Source of the DNA: an uncultured Bacilli bacterium
Lineage (GTDB): Bacteria; Bacillota_I; Bacilli_A; RF39; UBA660
Assembly (NCBI GenBank): GCA_934096315.1
Contig: CAKOLT010000018.1
Location: forward strand, 1-23,573
Direction: 5' to 3'
Length of the DNA: 23,573 nucleotides
In this document: positions 1 to 7,306 of the stretch, one piece after another
Layout: each line of letters starts with the position of its first letter
How positions within the stretch are numbered: the stretch's first letter is position 1
Notes under the pieces: model-generated
Database searches by the model: none
What the model was told of the DNA's origin: nothing
The model's input: only the letters and a program-made list of their open reading frames with translations
Program-made: the position numbers and the translations under genes

Positions 1-77
1 ACTGGTTGATAGGCTAGAAGTGGAAGTGTAGCGATACATTGAGCGGACTAGTACTAATAGATTGAGGATTTAATCCC
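1..77 (+). rRNA. rrl: 23S ribosomal RNA, 3' end (partial)
   Basis: This is the last part of the large-subunit rRNA; the rest lies before the window. The stretch GATAGGCTAGAAGTGGAAG, then GTACTAATAGATTGAGGATT, matches the conserved 3' end of bacterial 23S rRNA, which closes the terminal helix with the 5' end. The end is placed at about 77 by analogy with Bacillus and is uncertain by a few bases. About 65 bases of AT-rich spacer, without a tRNA gene, separate it from the 5S gene, so all belong to one rrn transcript read on the plus strand. Confidence 0.93.
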
Positions 78-144
78 AGATTAAACCTAGTTTGATGACA
101 CATTATCTTGTTTTCAGAGAACTATAAATATAAATGAAAAAAGT

Positions 145-252
145 ATATTGGTAATTTTTGCGAAGTGGATCCACCTGTTCCCATCCCGAACACAGAAGTT
201 AAGCACTTCAGCGCCGACGATAGTATTAGCAAAAATAGGACGTTGCCAATAT
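145..252 (+). rRNA. rrf: 5S ribosomal RNA
   Basis: The core CCCATCCCGAACACAGAAGT, followed by TAAGCACTTCAGCGCCGA, is diagnostic of 5S rRNA. The two ends pair as helix I: ATTGGTAA near 147-154 with TTGCCAAT near 243-250, with one G-U pair. The gene is about 106 bases, a little short, because the helix IV/V arm is reduced (AGTATTAGCAAAAATAGGACG). Exact ends may move by two or three bases. It is the last gene of the rrn operon. Confidence 0.95.
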
Positions 253-288
253 TTTTTTTATTATAAAATGAAGTAAATATTAAAGTAG

Positions 289-344
289 AAAGTCATAATT
301 ATTTTAAGTTTTGGACATGATAACCTTTGTGTAATTATGACTTT
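289..344 (+). terminator. rrn operon terminator
   Basis: The arm AAAGTCATAATTA at 289-301 is perfectly complementary to TAATTATGACTTT at 332-344, giving 13 base pairs with a 30-base loop, followed by a short T-rich run. It stands about 40 bases after 5S and closes the rrn transcript before clpC. A run of T directly after 5S (251-259) may add a first weak stop. Confidence 0.8.
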
Positions 345-388
345 TTATTATAGCATAAAAAATTAGTCTTTATTTTTTGTATAAAATC

Positions 389-418
389 TTGGAATTATTA
401 TCATTATTAACATAGAAT
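389..418 (+). promoter_or_regulatory. possible promoter of clpC
   Basis: TTGGAA at 389-394 and TAGAAT at 413-418 are separated by 18 bases, a fair sigma-A match. The predicted start would leave a leader of only about 14 bases carrying GAAAGGACG before the clpC ATG. No CtsR or CIRCE operator is recognised. The short leader makes this call tentative. Confidence 0.38.
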
Positions 419-438
419 AAGTATGAAAGGACGATTAT

Positions 439-2745
439 ATGATTGGAAATTTTAGTGAAGAAACACAAAATGTTTTAACGAGAGCAAAAATTGAAATGAT
501 GGAATTAAAACATCCATATATTGGTACAGAACACTTAATTTTAGCAATATTATATGGTGAGAATGAGATATGTGAAAAATTAAAAGCATATAATTTAACT
601 TATAAAAAATTTAAAGATGAAATTGTTAAAGTAGTTGGCATTGGTAATGAAAAAAGTGAAATATATATATATACGCCTTTATTAAAGAAGGTTATAGAAA
701 ATGCTACTCTTAGTAGTAAGGATGATGGTAAGGGAGAAATTACTATTAATCATTTATTTATTAGTTTGCTTGATATTGGAGAAGGAATAGCAATTAGAAC
801 TTTAACTAATATGAATATTAATGTTGATAGCATTTATAAAGAATTTATGACTTTTTCTTTAAATAGCAAACGTAATAAAAAAAATAGTAAAATGTTAATA
901 TATGATTTTGGTATTGATTTAACTGAGAGAGCAAAAAAAGGAGAAGTGGATCCTGTTATTGGAAGAGAAAAAGAGGTTGAAAGACTATTAGAGGTTTTAT
1001 GCCGTAGAAGTAAGAATAATCCTATTTTAATTGGAGAAGCTGGGGTTGGTAAGACTGCAATTGTGGAGGAATTAAGTAGATTAATTTCATGTCATAAGGT
1101 ACCACTTAAACTTTCTAATAAGAGGATAATTTCTGTTGATATGGCTTCTTTAGTTGCAGGTACTAAATATCGTGGTGAGTTTGAGGAGAGAATGAAAAAA
1201 CTTATTAAAGAAGTTGAGGAAGATGAAGATGTTATTTTATTTATTGATGAAGTCCATACTTTAGTAGGGGCAGGTGGTGCAGAAGGTGCAATAGATGCTT
1301 CTAATATTTTAAAACCTGCTCTTGCGAGGGGAAAAATTAGGTGTATCGGGGCTACTACCACGGAAGAGTATAAAAAATTTATTAGAAATGATGGTGCTCT
1401 TGAAAGAAGATTTCAAAAAATTAATGTTGTAGAACCTTCAAAAGAAGAAATGATAAATATTCTTTCAAAAATTAAACCTATTTATGAAAAATATCATTCA
1501 GTAAAGGTTAGTGATGAAGTTATTAAAATGATAGTTATGCTTACTGATAAATATATATATGATAGATTTTTTCCAGATAAGGCTATAGATGTTTTGGATG
1601 AATCGTGTGCGATGGTTTCTATAAAAAAAGAAAGTGATATAGAAGAGATAGGTAATATAAAAAATGAACTTGAAAAAATTAATATAAATAAAAATACCTT
1701 TATTTTAGATAATGAACTTGAAAAGGCTTTAAGTTTGTTAAAAAAAGAAAAAGTTTTGGAGGAGGAACTTAATAATTTATTTGTAAATAGAAATAATATT
1801 CAAAAAGAAGTCCAAATATGTGATGTAGCAAAGGTTATTCATACTAAAACGGGCATTCCGGTTTATGAAATAATGAAGGATGAAATAAAAATTATTAGTG
1901 TTATTAAATCTAAACTTGAGGAAAAAGTTATTGGTCAGGATAAAGCTATAAACTGTCTTTTAAATATTACTAAAAAGATAAAGTCTGGTTATAGGGATAA
2001 TAGATGTTATTCTATATTATTTGCGGGACCTTCTGGAGTAGGAAAGACTGCTTTGGCAGGAGTTTATGCAAGTGCTTTGTCTTCAAATAATAATTTTATT
2101 AGGATTGATATGAGTGAGTATTCTGATGCTACTTGTGTTAATAAAATTATTGGGTCTTCACCAGGCTACGTTGGATATGATGATAATAAAACTATTCTTG
2201 AAGAAATTAAAGAGAAACCTAATTCTGTTATACTTTTAGATGAAATTGATAAAGCACACCCAAGTGTAATTAATTTATTTTATCAGGTACTGGATGATGG
2301 TATTTTAAAAGATAATAAGGGAAATGTTGTAAAATTTAATAATAATATTATTATAATGACTACTAATGCTTCTTTTGAAAAAGAAGAGGTGGGGTTTAAT
2401 AAAAACTTTGGGGAGTATTCTGCTAATTCATTAAAGCAATTTTTTAGTTTAGCATTTTTAAATAGAATAGACTATGTTGTTCCTTTTAATTATTTAAATG
2501 AAACTGATATTATTAATATTATTGAAAAAGAATACAGTAGGTTACGTAAAAAATATAATAAAGTAAATCTTACTTTTAGAGAAGAACTTACGAGGGATAT
2601 TATTAACAAGAGTTCTTATAGAGATTATGGTGCTAGAAATATAAAAAGAATAATTTCTAATGAGGTTGAAGAAATTATTTTGGATAAGTTATCTTTAGGA
2701 GAGGTTGATATTACTATTGAGGGTTTATCTATTAGTCTAAAATAA
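439..2745 (+). CDS. clpC: ATP-dependent Clp protease ATP-binding subunit ClpC
   Basis: A Hsp100/Clp unfoldase that uses ATP to unfold proteins and feed them to ClpP. Residues about 1-140 form the Clp N-domain repeats. The first AAA+ module has Walker A GEAGVGKT at 199-206, Walker B VILFIDE and the ALERRF arginine finger; the second has GPSGVGKT at 530-537 and SVILLDEIDKAH. VGF at 651-653 is the loop that docks onto ClpP, so this is a protease partner and not a ClpB-type disaggregase. The middle domain (roughly 405-470) is short and I see no clear UVR motif; at 768 residues it is shorter than the roughly 810 of Bacillus ClpC. Start ATG follows GAAAGGACG. It stands alone after the rrn operon, without ctsR-mcsA-mcsB, so adaptor control may differ. 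Confidence 0.93.
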   Translation: MIGNFSEETQNVLTRAKIEMMELKHPYIGTEHLILAILYGENEICEKLKAYNLTYKKFKDEIVKVVGIGNEKSEIYIYTPLLKKVIENATLSSKDDGKGEITINHLFISLLDIGEGIAIRTLTNMNINVDSIYKEFMTFSLNSKRNKKNSKMLIYDFGIDLTERAKKGEVDPVIGREKEVERLLEVLCRRSKNNPILIGEAGVGKTAIVEELSRLISCHKVPLKLSNKRIISVDMASLVAGTKYRGEFEERMKKLIKEVEEDEDVILFIDEVHTLVGAGGAEGAIDASNILKPALARGKIRCIGATTTEEYKKFIRNDGALERRFQKINVVEPSKEEMINILSKIKPIYEKYHSVKVSDEVIKMIVMLTDKYIYDRFFPDKAIDVLDESCAMVSIKKESDIEEIGNIKNELEKININKNTFILDNELEKALSLLKKEKVLEEELNNLFVNRNNIQKEVQICDVAKVIHTKTGIPVYEIMKDEIKIISVIKSKLEEKVIGQDKAINCLLNITKKIKSGYRDNRCYSILFAGPSGVGKTALAGVYASALSSNNNFIRIDMSEYSDATCVNKIIGSSPGYVGYDDNKTILEEIKEKPNSVILLDEIDKAHPSVINLFYQVLDDGILKDNKGNVVKFNNNIIIMTTNASFEKEEVGFNKNFGEYSANSLKQFFSLAFLNRIDYVVPFNYLNETDIINIIEKEYSRLRKKYNKVNLTFREELTRDIINKSSYRDYGARNIKRIISNEVEEIILDKLSLGEVDITIEGLSISLK

Positions 2746-2775
2746 AAGCTAAGGAATATGTTTCCTTAGCTTTTA
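2743..2775. terminator. bidirectional terminator between convergent genes
   Basis: A perfect 14-base-pair stem, 2743-2756 with 2762-2775, surrounds a 5-base loop (TATGT). Runs of A on the left and T on the right let it work in both directions. The clpC stop codon (2743-2745) and the stop codon of the opposite gene (2773-2775) are the outer base pairs of the stem, so both reading frames end inside the terminator. Confidence 0.88.
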
Positions 2776-3807
2776 TGGTGTGTAACCCCAACCTGTTACA
2801 ATATATCTTCCTCCATAACTTTTTGCTTTAGGGGGATTGTTAATTAATTCGTTGTTAATTACTAGTGATGCTGAGGTTCCTCCATCTAGATTGGCAGCGT
2901 TGTATGCTCCATATTGGACTAATGTATCTACGACGTCGGTTAGACTTGCTCCAGAGATATAGTTTTCTCCATCAATTACAAGAAATAGTATTACACCGTC
3001 TTTTCTTTGAGCTATGGATACTCTTGGGGCTCTTCCCCATGGGTCTCCTACTATTTCCATGGACTTTCCATTTACTATAAGGAATGGTCCAAATTCTAGT
3101 CCGTGAATTATACCAGCATTTAATGCTTCTTGTCCAGTTCCCTCTAAAAGCATTAGTTTTCCTTCTTTTGTAAGTCCAATTATTTCTCCTGTTTTAGTGG
3201 CACTATCTCCATCTGTCCAGGTTATTTCTCCATCTTCAATTACGTATCCTAGAGGAATACCAGAACCATATCCATAGTCTACGAATCCTCCACCATTTAT
3301 ACATACTTTGGCGTTATATCTTTTACATATAGATTTTAGTTGTTCTCCTTTTTCTGTTCCTAATGTTTCTTTAGATACTAGTCTTACTTTTTTAGGCTCA
3401 TATATGGCTACTAAATATGCATTAGCACTTCCAACTTTTAAATTTATTAATTTATATGTGTCATTTGGATTGTCTCTTTTTAATATTTGTTCGTCATATT
3501 TGTTTTTATAATGATCTTTTTCTCCGGTATCTATTACAATGTTATCAAGGTTAACTTTGTCATTAATTTTTATATAATAATTGCTGTTCATAACTTTTTC
3601 TATGGTTTTATCATTATAGAATATTTTTGCAAAGTACTGATGATTCATTGTTTTCATGGCTGTTGTTATATATAGATTTCTTAGGGTGTCAATTGGACCG
3701 TATGTAATGAAGAATCCAGTTGCTACTAATAGATCTAGTATTATACAAAATATAGTTAATTTATGTATTTTCTTTTTTTTGTTTTTGTTTTGAACCTTTT
3801 TCTTCAT
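2773..3807 (-). CDS. membrane-anchored phosphodiester glycosidase (NAGPA) domain protein
   Basis: A 344-residue protein with a lysine-rich N-terminus, one membrane segment (about residues 16-34) and an extracellular domain of the NAGPA/DUF2233 family. Family hallmarks seen are VCINGGGF, the FGPFLIVNGK segment, RAPRVSIAQRKDGVILFLVIDG and NLDGGTSASLV near the C-terminus. Bacterial members are linked to exopolysaccharide or wall glycan handling; the substrate here is unknown. An upstream in-frame ATG at 3825 lacks a ribosome site, while ATG at 3807 follows AAAGGAAG with good spacing, so 3807 is preferred. That site lies in the last codons of the upstream gene, five bases away, implying coupled translation. 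Confidence 0.8.
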   Translation of the reverse strand: MKKKVQNKNKKKKIHKLTIFCIILDLLVATGFFITYGPIDTLRNLYITTAMKTMNHQYFAKIFYNDKTIEKVMNSNYYIKINDKVNLDNIVIDTGEKDHYKNKYDEQILKRDNPNDTYKLINLKVGSANAYLVAIYEPKKVRLVSKETLGTEKGEQLKSICKRYNAKVCINGGGFVDYGYGSGIPLGYVIEDGEITWTDGDSATKTGEIIGLTKEGKLMLLEGTGQEALNAGIIHGLEFGPFLIVNGKSMEIVGDPWGRAPRVSIAQRKDGVILFLVIDGENYISGASLTDVVDTLVQYGAYNAANLDGGTSASLVINNELINNPPKAKSYGGRYIVTGWGYTP

Positions 3808-3811
3808 TTTT

Positions 3812-5152
3812 TTACTTCCTTTCATATGGATTATTTAATGTTCCATCTCCGCTTGTTAGTAAGTCTTTATCTATATTTATTATAGGTACTATATTATTTT
3901 CTTTTTTGGAATTGTCAGTATAGAATTCTCCAGAGTTATTTATTATATATATTAAATTTCCATTTTTATTAGATCCAGTCATTGTCATATAATCGTTACT
4001 GTCAGATTTAAAGATAACATCTCCGATTGTAGGAAGAGCTACTTTGGCTTTTATTTTTCCTGTCATTGTGTCCATGTAATTGTAGTCATTATCTTTGCCA
4101 TAGTATCCATTACTGTAACTTTTCTCATTAATTATATCTTTATAACTTAGATTATTTAGGTAGGTTGTGTTTAGATAGCCTGCTACTGAACCTATTTTTG
4201 CTGTATCATATTTATATCCTGCTGATGCATAATTATATGTTTTCTTTAATGTGTCATATAACATTAAAGTTACACTATCATCATCTTCATTTGTTACTCT
4301 CCAGATGTCTTCATCTAGTTTGACATAACTTCCAAACTTGGTTGTTTCTTCTTCGATAATGTATGGATTTTCTTTACTTCCTTTACCACTTATTATTTTT
4401 TGATCCGCTTTTATATTAATAGTGGGTTTAATTCCATATATGTCTTCACCATCTGATTTTCCTAGTTTGTTTTCATAATTTATATACCATATTTCACCAT
4501 CTTTGGTTGTATTACTTAGGTAGAAAGATTGATCATTATTTATAAAGCTTTTATCTGCTCCGGTATTTACATAATCTGTTATATCTAAAATGCCAAGTAG
4601 TTTGTCATTGTATTTATTTTTACAACTTTCATTGCTTACTTCATTTACAGAATCTTCACATACACTTATTTTTTCTAAATATTTTTCCTTGTCATTTATT
4701 AGATTTTCTAATATACCTGTGTATTTTTGATATGTTTCATCTTCATCATTGTTAAGCCATTTATTTATGTAACTTTCACTATATGTTTTATTTTTACCAT
4801 ATGCGAGGTCTGTTATTATGTCTTCGCTAATTAGAGTTACGGAATTATCACTATTTATTTTGACTATTCGCCATAGAATGTTTGAATATTGTAGATAGTT
4901 ATTAGTTTGATCATTTGTAAAGTAGTAAGAACCATTAATGTTTATAAATTCTTTATTTGTTATATTGTCTTTTTTTATTGTCATTGCAATGTTTGTGTCA
5001 GATACTTTATCTTTTTTTGTATCTAAATATAAACTTATTGTTCTAGTGCCGTAAAATATTATACATCCAAGTGTAAACCCAATACTTAAGGCACAGAAAA
5101 TACGTTGATAATTAAGTTTTATTGTCTTTTTTTTGTTATTATTTTTTTTCAT
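3812..5152 (-). CDS. membrane-anchored surface protein with two tandem IWR...NPY repeats
   Basis: A 446-residue protein of unknown function. It has a basic N-terminus, one membrane segment (about 17-36) and a large, presumably extracellular part rich in Asn, Asp, Tyr and Ser. The outer part is an internal duplication. Unit one has LWRIVKINSDNSVTLISED at about 93-111 and ends with PTINI...GKGSKENPY at about 243-264. Unit two has IWRVTNEDDDSVTLMLYD at about 283-300 and ends PIINI...GDGTLNNPY at about 423-443. I recall similar WR-i...GdGt..NPY modules in pilin-like and surface proteins of related gut Firmicutes, but no function is known to me. ATG follows AAAGGTGG. It is first in an operon with the NAGPA-domain gene. 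Confidence 0.75.
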   Translation of the reverse strand: MKKNNNKKKTIKLNYQRIFCALSIGFTLGCIIFYGTRTISLYLDTKKDKVSDTNIAMTIKKDNITNKEFININGSYYFTNDQTNNYLQYSNILWRIVKINSDNSVTLISEDIITDLAYGKNKTYSESYINKWLNNDEDETYQKYTGILENLINDKEKYLEKISVCEDSVNEVSNESCKNKYNDKLLGILDITDYVNTGADKSFINNDQSFYLSNTTKDGEIWYINYENKLGKSDGEDIYGIKPTINIKADQKIISGKGSKENPYIIEEETTKFGSYVKLDEDIWRVTNEDDDSVTLMLYDTLKKTYNYASAGYKYDTAKIGSVAGYLNTTYLNNLSYKDIINEKSYSNGYYGKDNDYNYMDTMTGKIKAKVALPTIGDVIFKSDSNDYMTMTGSNKNGNLIYIINNSGEFYTDNSKKENNIVPIINIDKDLLTSGDGTLNNPYERK

Positions 5153-5186
5153 TATACCACCTTTACATCTTTCTCATTTCCATAAC

Positions 5187-5215
5187 ATTATATCATTTTT
5201 GTTTTTTTTAATCAA
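5187..5215 (-). promoter_or_regulatory. sigma-A promoter for the minus-strand surface-protein operon
   Basis: Read on the minus strand, TTGATT (5215-5210), a 17-base spacer and a perfect TATAAT (5192-5187) precede the 5152 start by about 35 bases. Its -35 box lies half inside the palindrome at 5211-5225. Confidence 0.78.
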
Positions 5216-5225
5216 TACTATTGAT
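5211..5225. promoter_or_regulatory. palindrome between divergent promoters, possible operator
   Basis: ATCAATA-C-TATTGAT is a perfect 7+1+7 inverted repeat. It covers five bases of the -35 box on each side, so anything bound there would affect both divergent operons. It may also be chance, since two back-to-back TTGAT boxes already provide most of the symmetry. Confidence 0.4.
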
Positions 5226-5249
5226 GTAAAAAGAATTTTATAGTATAAT
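5221..5249 (+). promoter_or_regulatory. sigma-A promoter for the EIIB-like/dnaD operon
   Basis: TTGATG at 5221-5226, a 17-base spacer and a perfect TATAAT at 5244-5249 lie 28 bases before the start codon of the EIIB-like gene. The ribosome site GAAAGAGGTG follows. Confidence 0.78.
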
Positions 5250-5277
5250 TATAGTGTAAATATGAAAGAGGTGTATT

Positions 5278-5592
5278 ATGCAGGCATATCAATATATAAT
5301 TATAATTGCGGTTTTATTAGTTATAGCATTTGCTTTAGTTAAAAGTAATCGTAAAGATTTAAAACTTGAATTAAATAGGCTTGTTGATTTACTTGGTGGT
5401 ATTGATAATATCGTGGAAACAGAGGCTCAGATGTCTAGGTTTAAGGTTACATTAAAGGATGTTTCAAAAGCTAATAAAGATGGTATACTTAAACTTGGGG
5501 CAAAGGGAGTTGTAGAGATTGATGATCAATTAAAGATTATATTTGAAAAGAATGCAAAACAACTTAAGAAATATATTGATGAAATAAAATAG
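5278..5592 (+). CDS. membrane-anchored PTS EIIB-like protein lacking the active-site Cys
   Basis: A 104-residue protein with an N-terminal membrane helix (about 5-21) followed by one domain that reads like the IIB domain of glucose-type sugar phosphotransferase enzymes. LVDLLGGIDNI, then RFKVTLKDVSKANKDGI, then LKLGAKGVVEIDDQLKIIF match the family's order GGxxNI...xTRLRVxxxDxxxVD...LKxLGAxGVV...xxQxIFG. The family accepts phosphate on a Cys before the TRLRV segment; here that position is Gln51 (codon 5428-5430) in EAQMSRFKV. No IIA or IIC partner is seen nearby. It therefore cannot do normal phosphotransfer and is more likely a structural or sensory membrane protein. ATG follows GAAAGAGGTG. 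It opens a plus-strand run leading to the TseB-like gene and dnaD. Confidence 0.72.
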   Translation: MQAYQYIIIIAVLLVIAFALVKSNRKDLKLELNRLVDLLGGIDNIVETEAQMSRFKVTLKDVSKANKDGILKLGAKGVVEIDDQLKIIFEKNAKQLKKYIDEIK

Positions 5593-5609
5593 ACACGTTT
5601 GTGTCTTTT
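5591..5609 (+). terminator. weak hairpin after the EIIB-like gene
   Basis: AGACAC (5591-5596), loop GTTT and GTGTCT (5601-5606) followed by TTT form a six-base-pair hairpin that overlaps the upstream stop codon. It could be an attenuator between the EIIB-like gene and the next gene, or a weak terminator with read-through, since no clear new promoter follows. Confidence 0.45.
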
Positions 5610-5627
5610 ATAATAAGGACGTGTAAA

Positions 5628-6026
5628 GTGAAAAGAATAATATATATTTTTTTAGGGGTTTTATTTTTGTTTATTATGGCTATTATGGTTGTTACTTATA
5701 ATAATGATAAATATGTTATAAATATAAAAAAAGATATTGTTAATAATAATAGTGATATTAAGTTATCTTCGATTGATAAGGTTAATAAATATAAAGAATA
5801 TTATATTATAAGTAATTCTCATAAAATTTTTGTTTTAGATGATAAATATAATGAGGTTATTAGTTATAATACTTCCTCTTTATATAAAGAAGCGTTAAAT
5901 CATGATATTATTTATGATGGAAATATTTTATATGTTATATCTAAAGTTTTAGATAATAGTGTAGTTTATGAGTATTATGATGTTTTTAGTGGAGAGGTTG
6001 TTAGTAGTTTAAAGGTGGGTAGGTAA
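5628..6026 (+). CDS. TseB/YpmB-like membrane protein (DUF5590, PepSY-type)
   Basis: A 132-residue protein with an N-terminal membrane anchor (about 3-23) and a small extracellular domain. The pattern DKVNKYKEYYIISNSHKIFVLDD..., then ILYVISKVLDNSVVYEYYDVFSGEVVSSLKV, resembles TseB (YpmB) of Bacillus: a PepSY-like module in which the final strands run ..YVDFTTGKI... Context supports it, because ypmB lies just upstream of the aspB-asnS-dnaD-nth group in Bacillus and here the gene is directly before dnaD. In Bacillus TseB is tied to wall elongation through PBP2A; that role is only inferred here. GTG at 5628 is chosen because AAGGAC sits seven bases before it; the earlier GTG at 5601 is part of a hairpin and has no ribosome site. 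Confidence 0.55.
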   Translation: MKRIIYIFLGVLFLFIMAIMVVTYNNDKYVINIKKDIVNNNSDIKLSSIDKVNKYKEYYIISNSHKIFVLDDKYNEVISYNTSSLYKEALNHDIIYDGNILYVISKVLDNSVVYEYYDVFSGEVVSSLKVGR

Positions 6027-6027
6027 T

Positions 6028-6675
6028 ATGAATGATAAGTTAATGTGTTTTATTAAGGAAAGGGATGTTGTAATTCCTAATGTAATATTTAAGAATTATA
6101 TTACTCTTGGTATTACTTCGGAAGAACTTATTCTTCTTATTTATGTGTATAATTTGGGTGATAAAGTTTTGTATAATCCAGAAATTTATGCAAAAGAGTT
6201 TAATATGAGTAAATATAAGGTAATGGAGATTATTAATAGTCTTCTTGAGAAAAATATTATATCTCTTGATTTAGAAAAGGGTAAGAATGGCAAGATGGAG
6301 GAATATTTATCATTAGAACTTTTATATAATAAAGTTATGCGTCTTATTTTAGGGGAAGAGGAAGAGGATAAGCAGTCTTATAGTGATATTTTTAGTATGT
6401 TTGAAAGTGAGTTTGCTAGGACTTTGTCTCCGATGGAATATGAGATTATTAAGAGCTGGATTAATGAAAAAGTTCCGGAGGTTCTTATTAAGGAAGCGCT
6501 TAAGGAAGCTATATATAATGGGGTTAATAATTTAAGATATATTGAAAAAATTCTTCAGGATTGGAAAAAGAAAGGATATAGATCTAAGACAGATATTGCT
6601 AAAGATAAGGAAAGATATATGAAGAGTAAGGCTAAAGTGTCTGTTTTTGATTATAACTGGCTTGATGATGAATAA
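6028..6675 (+). CDS. dnaD: DnaD-family primosome protein
   Basis: A 215-residue helicase-loading protein of the Firmicute type. Residues about 1-100 form a winged-helix domain (ITSEELILLIYVYNLG, then EFNMSKYKVMEIINSLLEKNII). Residues about 115-185 form the DnaD C-terminal (DnaB_2) domain, with FESEFARTLSPMEYEIIKSWI and the hallmark YIEKILQDWKKKG. The basic tail ending NYNWLDDE-like (YNWLDDE) is typical. In Bacillus DnaD helps load the replicative helicase at oriC and at restart sites. It begins one base after the upstream stop, and its end overlaps the start of nth, the same order as in Bacillus, so the three genes are probably co-translated. Confidence 0.9.
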   Translation: MNDKLMCFIKERDVVIPNVIFKNYITLGITSEELILLIYVYNLGDKVLYNPEIYAKEFNMSKYKVMEIINSLLEKNIISLDLEKGKNGKMEEYLSLELLYNKVMRLILGEEEEDKQSYSDIFSMFESEFARTLSPMEYEIIKSWINEKVPEVLIKEALKEAIYNGVNNLRYIEKILQDWKKKGYRSKTDIAKDKERYMKSKAKVSVFDYNWLDDE

Positions 6676-7282
6676 TAATATTATAAGTTATTTGGATGAA
6701 TTATTACCTGATTGTAAGTGTGAACTTAATTATAGTAAGGATTATGAATTACTTATTGCTATTATGCTTAGTGCTCAAAGTACTGATAAAAGGGTTAATG
6801 AGGTTACTAAGGTTCTTTTTTCTAAATATGATAGTTTGGAGAAGCTTTTTTCTGCAAGTCTAGATGATATTAAAAAAATTATTAGACCGGTTGGTTCTTT
6901 TAATAAGAAGAGTCTATATATAAAGGATATTGTTAATAAGATACTTGTTAATGGTGGTATATCATGTGATAGAAATTTTTTAGAGAGTATGAGTGGGGTA
7001 GGGAGAAAGAGTACTAATGTATATTTAGCTATTATGTATAATTATCCCCTTTTTGCAGTTGATACACATGTTTCTAGAGTTAGTAAAAGACTTGGTATTG
7101 CAGATGATGGTGATGATGTTTTAGTTATTGAAAAAAAACTTATGGATTATTTTCCTAAAGAAAAGTGGAATAGACTACATCTTCAGCTAGTTCTTTTTGG
7201 AAGGTATTATTGTAAGAGTAGAAAACCTTTATGTGAAGAGTGTAAATTAAGGGATATGTGTAAATTTAATAAAAAAGTGTAA
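6665..7282 (+). CDS. nth: endonuclease III (DNA glycosylase/AP lyase)
   Basis: Base-excision repair enzyme that removes oxidised pyrimidines and cuts at the abasic site. The HhH-GPD region has YELLIAIMLSAQSTDKRVN, the hairpin GVGRKSTNVY with catalytic Lys115, and AVDTHVSRVSKRLG with catalytic Asp133; the 18-residue spacing equals that of K120 and D138 in E. coli. The C-terminal iron-sulfur loop has Cys183, 190, 193 and 199 with the canonical 6-2-5 spacing, so the 4Fe-4S cluster is kept. Two adjacent ATGs (6665, 6668) overlap the dnaD 3' end and no clear ribosome site exists; translation is probably coupled to dnaD. Confidence 0.95.
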   Translation: MMNNNIISYLDELLPDCKCELNYSKDYELLIAIMLSAQSTDKRVNEVTKVLFSKYDSLEKLFSASLDDIKKIIRPVGSFNKKSLYIKDIVNKILVNGGISCDRNFLESMSGVGRKSTNVYLAIMYNYPLFAVDTHVSRVSKRLGIADDGDDVLVIEKKLMDYFPKEKWNRLHLQLVLFGRYYCKSRKPLCEECKLRDMCKFNKKV

Positions 7283-7306
7283 TACTATTTATTAGGGGGT
7301 GTTTAT

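Noticed and set aside
1092..1361. 89-codon open frame on the minus strand
   Set aside because: It lies wholly inside the first AAA+ module of clpC, has no ribosome site and no family pattern. The same applies to the frames at 2865-3080, 3308-3511, 3487-3675, 8230-8418, 8952-9176, 9088-9294, 11061-11288, 20984-21205 and 21769-21984, all within real genes.
5601..5627. Upstream GTG start for the TseB-like gene
   Set aside because: The codon is the 3' arm of a hairpin and has no ribosome site; AAGGAC fits the GTG at 5628.
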